A stretch of DNA of 64,000 bases, taken from assembly GCA_965246915.1 (NCBI GenBank), contig CBDFGB010000031.1, positions 62,001 to 126,000 of the forward strand, written 5' to 3'. A model generated the notes under the pieces. It had not been told where the DNA came from. It saw only the letters and a program-made list of their open reading frames with translations, and ran no database searches. The position numbers and the translations under genes are program-made. Source of the DNA: CAVRQM01 sp965246915 (lineage in GTDB: Bacteria; Pseudomonadota; Alphaproteobacteria; Acetobacterales; Acetobacteraceae). The number at the start of each line of letters is the position of its first letter. Positions within the stretch are counted from its first letter, which is position 1. Shown one piece after another: positions 59,128 through 64,000 of the stretch.

Positions 59128-60063
59128 ATGCCGCTGACGGCGAGACAGGTCGACCAGTATCGCGACGATGGGTTCCTGATCGTGCCCGACCTGTTCACGC
59201 CGGCGGAGCTGCAGCCGGTCATGGACGAGATCTCGGGCCTGGTGGACGACCTCGCCCGCGATCTGCGCGACGCCGGCAAGATCACCGAGACATACGCCGA
59301 CCGGAGCTTTTTTGAGCGTTTGACCTGCCTCGAACGCGACTTCAAAGGGGCGGCGGTGCTGATCCACACCCGCGGCCAGCTCGGGCCGAAACTTGCCCAT
59401 CTCTGGTCGTCGCCGAAACTGCTCGACATCGTGGAACAGTTCATCGGTGCCGACATCGCCGGCCACCCGGTCTGGAACATCCGCTCCAAAACGCCGGACA
59501 CCCGGCTGATGACCGTGCCGTGGCATCAGGACACCGCCTATCTCAGCGACGGGGCGGAGACGACATTGCAGCCGACCGCGTGGATCCCGTTCCTCGACGC
59601 CAACGCGATCAATGGCGGGTTGCAGGTGCTGCGGGGCGGGCACAAGCCCGCTCGCGTGGCGCGCCACCGATTGGAGAACGCGGTCGGAGACAAGAAATCC
59701 TGGTATCTCTACATCGACGAGGCGGACCTGCCGCCCGGCGATCTCGTCACCTGCGAGATGACCTTCGGCTCGGTGCTGTTCCTCAATCAGCTGATCCCCC
59801 ATCGCTCGCTGGAGAACCGCTCCGACAAGGTGCGCTGGAGCGTCGATCTGCGTTGGCAGGATCCGAAACTGCCAAGCGGCGACGAGGGCGGGTCCGGCGT
59901 GATCGTTATGCGCAAGGCCAGCGATCCATCGTTCACGGTCGACTGGGATGAGTGGGCGGCCGCCCAGCGCCGCGCCTACGCGATCCAGCGCGGCTTATCG
60001 GACAAGGCGTTCGACACCACGGTGTCGGGCAAGTGGATGCAGCGTTGGCGCGAATTCGCCTAA
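59128..60063 (+). CDS. phytanoyl-CoA dioxygenase (PhyH) family protein
   Basis: A 311-aa Fe(II)/2-oxoglutarate-dependent oxygenase. The iron-binding HxD is in TVPWHQDTAYL and the distal His is in LIPHRSLENRS, with the 2-oxoglutarate-binding Arg likely in the same segment or WSVDLRWQ. QYRDDGFLIVPDLFTPAEL is the usual opening. GGAGG lies 9 bases before the ATG. Substrates in this family are very diverse, from fatty acyl-CoA to small metabolites, so none is assigned. It converges with the next gene. Confidence 0.9.
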   Translation: MPLTARQVDQYRDDGFLIVPDLFTPAELQPVMDEISGLVDDLARDLRDAGKITETYADRSFFERLTCLERDFKGAAVLIHTRGQLGPKLAHLWSSPKLLDIVEQFIGADIAGHPVWNIRSKTPDTRLMTVPWHQDTAYLSDGAETTLQPTAWIPFLDANAINGGLQVLRGGHKPARVARHRLENAVGDKKSWYLYIDEADLPPGDLVTCEMTFGSVLFLNQLIPHRSLENRSDKVRWSVDLRWQDPKLPSGDEGGSGVIVMRKASDPSFTVDWDEWAAAQRRAYAIQRGLSDKAFDTTVSGKWMQRWREFA

Positions 60064-60080
60064 GACTTGGCGCTACGCTC

Positions 60081-61187
60081 TCAGGCGGCCAGCGCCGATG
60101 GGGCGTAGAGTGACTCGAGCGGCAGCGCCGGGCCGCTGGTAATCAGCCGGTTGATCTGGCCCTGCGCAAAGCCGACGACCATCGGCGTGCGCAGGCCCGG
60201 AAGGCAGACGATGTCGTACAACTCCCGCACCGCGCCGCCGATGCGCAGCCAATGGACGAGCGCTCCGCTGCGAAGGTCGATGATTTGGATCACGCACTCC
60301 GCCGTTCGCCCTGCTTCCTTCAGCCGATCGTCGAGCGGCAAGCCGCTGAACACGTCGCTCTGGCGCGGCAGAGACAGGCCGACGAACGCAAAATCACCAT
60401 GCAGCGCAAGGCCACGGGCGAAGCCAGGACAAAAGGCGATCGGCTGGAATCGGCCAGTTGTCAGCTCGATCTCGCCCAGCTCTCCCGTGCCGGCATTGCA
60501 CAGGAACAGCCGGCCGTCATGCAGCCTCGGCGAATGCGGCATCGACAGTCCGGTGGTGATGATCTCGTGGCGCTCCACGTCGATGACGCAGCCGCCGCCC
60601 GCCCGTTTCTCGCGCCAGCCGCCTGGTGTGTCGGTCTGGGCAGCAACCGTGACATAACGGGGCCGGCCGTCCAGCATCGCGAGGCCGTTCAGGTGGCAGC
60701 GGTCGCCTGGCTGCAGCGCGGTGATGAAGGGCGGCCGCCAGACGGGGCGGAAGCTCGCGGTCTCATCGACCGTGGCGAGGCACGAGAACATCGTGTTGAC
60801 GAAGATCGGGCGGCCGGACCCCGTGACGCCGACGTCGTGGGCGAACACGTCGCCCGTGTACCAGGACACCTGTGGCACGAAGACCGCGTCGTGGCCCTGC
60901 AACTCCTGCCCCGCTGGCACGACGTTTTCGAATCGGAGGATGTTGTTCTGACCGGCAAGGAAGAATCCGTTGCCGGCGCGCGCGATGCCGAGGCAGCGTG
61001 CGAAGGTCCGCTCGGCGACGCTGAGCCGCGTCGGGCTCGACGCGCCGACCATGAACAACTTGCCGATCTGATAGGTGGTGATGGCCACCGCGACCGCCTG
61101 CTCGTGCATCCATCCGGCCATGTCCTGCGAGGCCTCGAACGCATAGGGAGGCGCGGAATCACCGCTGCTGAGAATGTCGGAGGTCAT
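60081..61187 (-). CDS. TIGR03032 family protein (beta-propeller-like, unknown function)
   Basis: A 368-aa soluble protein matching the TIGR03032 type: AGWMHEQAVAVAITTYQIGKLFMVG at the start, then recurring blade-like segments (RCHLNGLAMLDGRPRYVT, GLSMPHSPRLHDGRLFLCNAGTGELG, GFARGLALHGDFAFVGLSLPR) and YDIVCLPGLRTPMVVGF near the end. No function is established. The frame opens with a GTG at 61202, but the ATG at 61187 is more likely; neither has a good ribosome site. It is divergent from the haemagglutinin-type gene. Confidence 0.82.
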   Translation of the reverse strand: MTSDILSSGDSAPPYAFEASQDMAGWMHEQAVAVAITTYQIGKLFMVGASSPTRLSVAERTFARCLGIARAGNGFFLAGQNNILRFENVVPAGQELQGHDAVFVPQVSWYTGDVFAHDVGVTGSGRPIFVNTMFSCLATVDETASFRPVWRPPFITALQPGDRCHLNGLAMLDGRPRYVTVAAQTDTPGGWREKRAGGGCVIDVERHEIITTGLSMPHSPRLHDGRLFLCNAGTGELGEIELTTGRFQPIAFCPGFARGLALHGDFAFVGLSLPRQSDVFSGLPLDDRLKEAGRTAECVIQIIDLRSGALVHWLRIGGAVRELYDIVCLPGLRTPMVVGFAQGQINRLITSGPALPLESLYAPSALAA

Positions 61188-61358
61188 GAGGCCGGCTACC
61201 ACGGGACGCCCGCACTGCCTAGCGGCGATACTTCCGCCCCGCGCGACGCACGCCGAAGCAGCATGTCACAATTCTGCAATGTTGTTCGCCTGGATGCCAT
61301 CTCGTCGTCGTGTTAAGCCTCGCCTCAGCCATCTGTTCTACCAGGTAATTGTTGCGAC

Positions 61359-64000
61359 ATGACTGTACAGCTCAAGCCGCCGCGCCGATCCCTGCTTCGT
61401 GTGGCGCTGCTGCTGGGCGCGAGCGCGAGTGCGATCGCGATCAATCAGCCGGCGTGGGCGGACGGCCCGCGCACCTTTTCCCCGGCATGGTTCGCGGCGC
61501 GCGCGGCGGCGGCGCGTTCGACCGCCGGCGCGTCCGCCTCGGCCGCGTCCGCCGCGTCGCTGCGCAATGTCGGCCAGTCGCTGGCCAACATGGGACGGGC
61601 GGCGGCCGGGATCAGAAGCGCCGCGCAGTTGCAGGCTCAGGCGAGGCTGCGCGGCAACATGGCTTCCGTGCCGGACGGCCTCCTGTCCGGCGGTCTCGTG
61701 GCCGATGCCGGCTGGCGCAACGCTCTGGCACCGGTGCAGACGGGTGCCACCGATCAGCCAACGGTGACCGTCAAGCAGACGGCGCAGCAGGCGATCCTGA
61801 ACTGGCGCAGCTTCAACGTCGGCGCGCGCACCACCCTCGCGTTCGACCAAAGCGCCGGCGGGGCCAATGCGGCCGGCTGGGTGGCGGTCAACCGGGTCAC
61901 CGACCCGAGCGCCAACCCGAGCCAGATTCTCGGCAGCATCACGGCGCCCGGAAAGGTGTTCATCCTTAACCGAAACGGGATCATTTTCGGCCGAACCTCG
62001 CAGGTCAGCGTGGGCGCGCTCTTGGCGGCCGCCGCGGACGTGAGCGATACCCAGCTTACGGCCAACGGGATCTACAGCGGCACCGATAGCAACGGCGTGG
62101 TCGTGCCATCGATCACCGGGGCGTCGGCGAAGGCAGGCATCCTCGTCGAACAGGGCGCGCAGATCCGCACGGCCGCCGCCACGTCGGTGCTGACCGGCGG
62201 CGGCTCGGTCATCCTGCTCGGCGGCAGCGTGCGCAACGACGGGCAGATCGAGACGCCGGCCGGCCAGACCGTGCTGGCCGCCGGCCAGGACTTCATCCTC
62301 AAGCAAGGCTACAGCGTCACCCAGAATGCCGACGGCACGCTGAGTGGAAATCGCACCTCGACCACCCTGGGCACCGAGGTCATGGTCGCCGCTGGCGTCG
62401 GGTCAGTGAGCAATAGCGGCCTGATCATGGCCACCACCGGCGATGTCTCGCTGGTCGGCCGGCACGTCGCGCAGAATGGCGTCGTGGTCTCGACCACATC
62501 GGTCAACCAGCGCGGCACGGTGCATCTGCTGACCGACACCGGCCCAGACGACGATCCTGGCAGCGTGACGCTCGGCGCGGACAGCCTCACGACCGTGCAA
62601 ATCGACGGGAGTGCGGCGACCGCGTTCAACTCGCGCCGAAATGGCCTCATCGATCAATCGAACGCGAGCGCCACACTACCCGGCGCAAACCCGCTGTCGG
62701 ACCGACTGGATCAGTCGCGCATCGAGATCACCACGGGTGGGCTTGCCGAGTTCGCCGGCGGGTCGCTCACGATGGCGCAGGGCGGGCGGGTGGCGATCAG
62801 CGCGGGCCGCCGCGTCTTCATCGGCGCTGGCGCGGCGATCGATACCTCCGGCGTGGTGGGCGTGACGCTTCCCGCCTCGGCCAATGCCGTCGTGGTCAAC
62901 ATTCAGGGATTCGAGCAGCGCGACGCGCCGGTCAACCGTGACGCTGGCAGACTGAACAGCAGCAACGTCACACTGAACGTCAACGACCTCGTGCTGATCG
63001 CGGCGGGTGCCGGCGGCTATCCCGATGACCGCTACTATACCCGTGGTGGCCTGCTCGAGGTCGGCGGCTATCTCGGGACGTCGCAGCACGGCATCGCCGA
63101 ATGGGCTTCAGTGGGCGGGACGATCCAGATCGCGAGCCCCCAGGTGATCGCGCAGCCGACGTCGGTGCTGAACGTCGCCGGGGGATCGATCAACTACCAG
63201 GCCGGCAAAATCGGGGTCAGCTATCTGATCGGGCGGGACGGCCACCTGTATAATGCCTCCACGGCACCCGCCGATTTGCTCTACACTGGCGTCTATGGCG
63301 GCCAGACGCTCGATCACCCGCGCTGGGGCGTGACCGAGACATACCGCAGCGTGCTCATCGCGCCAGCGCAACGTTTCCAGACCGCTTACACGGTCGGTCG
63401 CGACGGCGGGGAGATCCTGATCCAGGCGACGACGGCGATTCTCGATGGCGAGTTGTCGGGCGGCGTGGTCACCGGACCGCGCCAAGTCGCCGCCCGCCCG
63501 TCGAACGTCACCGACAGCTATTCCGTGCCGCAATCGGCCGCCCCGCTCGGCGGCCAGCTCAAGATATCAAATCCTAACAATCTAGGGCTGGAGCAGCAGC
63601 CTTTGGCGATCGATGTCCGAATTGCGGACTCCGACGCATCGTTGGCGGGTATCCTGACCGCCGCGGACGAGGTGCCCGCGGCACGGCTCAACACGGCTTG
63701 GCTGACGCCGCGGCAGATTTCGGACTCCGGGCTCGCGAGCCTGACCATCGTCACCGCGGGCAAGGTGGCGGTGCTGAACACCGCGAGTTTCACGCCGGGC
63801 GGCACCATTTCGATCATCGCGCCGGTCGTCGACCTCGCCGGGAGCATCATCGCCCGCGCCGGCTCGGTCGTCGTGCGCGACGGGTTGACAAGTCAAGCCT
63901 TGGACGGCGGGCCACAGCAACTTCAGCTCGACGGCAAGGCGGGGGTCACGCTGCACGCCGGCGCGTCCATCGATGTGCGGGGACTGTGGGTCAACGCTCT
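61359..64000 (+). CDS. filamentous haemagglutinin N-terminal domain exoprotein, partial
   Basis: The first 880 codons of a large exoprotein that runs off the right edge without a stop. A signal peptide (residues 1-36, RRSLLRVALLLGASASAIAI then AWA) precedes the haemagglutination-activity (TPS) domain at about residues 120-270: QQAILNWRSFNVGARTTLAF, AVNRVTDP, GKVFILNRNGIIFG and VGALLAAAADV. The rest is strand-rich, with recurrent VILLGGSV, LTMAQGGRVAISAG and GGTIQIASP units, as in right-handed beta helices. Such proteins are two-partner secretion substrates; no TpsB transporter is visible. Confidence 0.92.
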   Translation, partial: MTVQLKPPRRSLLRVALLLGASASAIAINQPAWADGPRTFSPAWFAARAAAARSTAGASASAASAASLRNVGQSLANMGRAAAGIRSAAQLQAQARLRGNMASVPDGLLSGGLVADAGWRNALAPVQTGATDQPTVTVKQTAQQAILNWRSFNVGARTTLAFDQSAGGANAAGWVAVNRVTDPSANPSQILGSITAPGKVFILNRNGIIFGRTSQVSVGALLAAAADVSDTQLTANGIYSGTDSNGVVVPSITGASAKAGILVEQGAQIRTAAATSVLTGGGSVILLGGSVRNDGQIETPAGQTVLAAGQDFILKQGYSVTQNADGTLSGNRTSTTLGTEVMVAAGVGSVSNSGLIMATTGDVSLVGRHVAQNGVVVSTTSVNQRGTVHLLTDTGPDDDPGSVTLGADSLTTVQIDGSAATAFNSRRNGLIDQSNASATLPGANPLSDRLDQSRIEITTGGLAEFAGGSLTMAQGGRVAISAGRRVFIGAGAAIDTSGVVGVTLPASANAVVVNIQGFEQRDAPVNRDAGRLNSSNVTLNVNDLVLIAAGAGGYPDDRYYTRGGLLEVGGYLGTSQHGIAEWASVGGTIQIASPQVIAQPTSVLNVAGGSINYQAGKIGVSYLIGRDGHLYNASTAPADLLYTGVYGGQTLDHPRWGVTETYRSVLIAPAQRFQTAYTVGRDGGEILIQATTAILDGELSGGVVTGPRQVAARPSNVTDSYSVPQSAAPLGGQLKISNPNNLGLEQQPLAIDVRIADSDASLAGILTAADEVPAARLNTAWLTPRQISDSGLASLTIVTAGKVAVLNTASFTPGGTISIIAPVVDLAGSIIARAGSVVVRDGLTSQALDGGPQQLQLDGKAGVTLHAGASIDVRGLWVNA

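Noticed and set aside
1..64000. A CRISPR array, prophage or insertion sequence in the window
   Set aside because: I found no regularly spaced direct repeats, no transposase, no integrase and no phage structural genes on either strand.

Overview
The window is about 64 kb of uniformly GC-rich bacterial chromosome. It is tightly packed, with many GTG and TTG starts and 1-4 base stop/start overlaps. Gene order and protein types point to an alphaproteobacterium, most likely in the Acetobacteraceae or wider Rhodospirillales: a his operon divergent from hslVU, an rpsA-sppA-ihfB-lapA-pyrF-trpF run, aerobic-type cobalamin genes with CobN, and a sorbosone-dehydrogenase family protein. This assignment is inference from gene content, since no rRNA is present.

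Layout. 0.25-6.1 kb (minus strand): histidine operon hisB-DUF2628-hisH-GNAT-hisA-(small ORF)-hisF-hisE, followed by a HIT hydrolase and a fatty acid desaturase. 6.2-9.2 kb (plus): hslVU, an AbrB/Doc toxin-antitoxin pair, sufE. 9.2-14.9 kb (minus): rpsA, sppA, ihfB, lapA, pyrF, trpF and a membrane protein. 15.1-17.5 kb: a sarcosine/dimethylglycine dehydrogenase-like flavoprotein. 17.5-38.5 kb: a nearly complete cobalamin locus. 38.5-40.5 kb: an FMN reductase and exported MsrB and MsrA. 40.6-46.2 kb: a five-gene peptide-type ABC transporter. 46.3-50.6 kb: a small membrane protein, a KDG-type kinase, uvrC, folB and a pteridine-reductase-like SDR. 50.6-56.6 kb: an accessory stretch with a sorbosone-type dehydrogenase, dispersed palindromic repeats, a decayed MNT/HepT pair, a lower-GC pentapeptide-repeat protein, a RHH/GNAT toxin-antitoxin pair, a cyclase-family protein and a hypothetical gene. 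56.6-64 kb: uvrB, tRNA-Arg(CCT), a PhyH dioxygenase, a TIGR03032 protein and the start of a filamentous-haemagglutinin-type exoprotein that runs off the window.

The cobalamin locus is the centrepiece. A plus-strand cobalamin riboswitch with its own near-consensus promoter controls DUF1636-cobW-cobN-cobG-cobH-cobI-cobJ and onward through cobL-cobE-cobM and cobA-cobB-cobT-cobS. Three genes (cobK, cbiD, cobC) sit on the opposite strand inside this run, each overlapping the 3' end of its left neighbour by about 30 bases and lying back to back with the next plus-strand gene, so the unit resembles a noncontiguous operon. The pathway is a hybrid: CobG, CobN and CobE are of aerobic type, but the C-1 methylation step is represented by CbiD, with no CobF in the window. 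CobG is only 300 aa and lacks the C-terminal Cys-rich part I would expect. The adenosylation and nucleotide-loop genes cobU-cobO-cobQ run divergently, and the cobU start codon overlaps the -35 region of the riboswitch promoter.

Other points of note are a perfect 25-bp inverted repeat read in frame in the N-terminus of uvrC, a family of short palindromes (one over the start of an ABC permease gene), and exported MsrA and MsrB that both lack the usual resolving cysteine.
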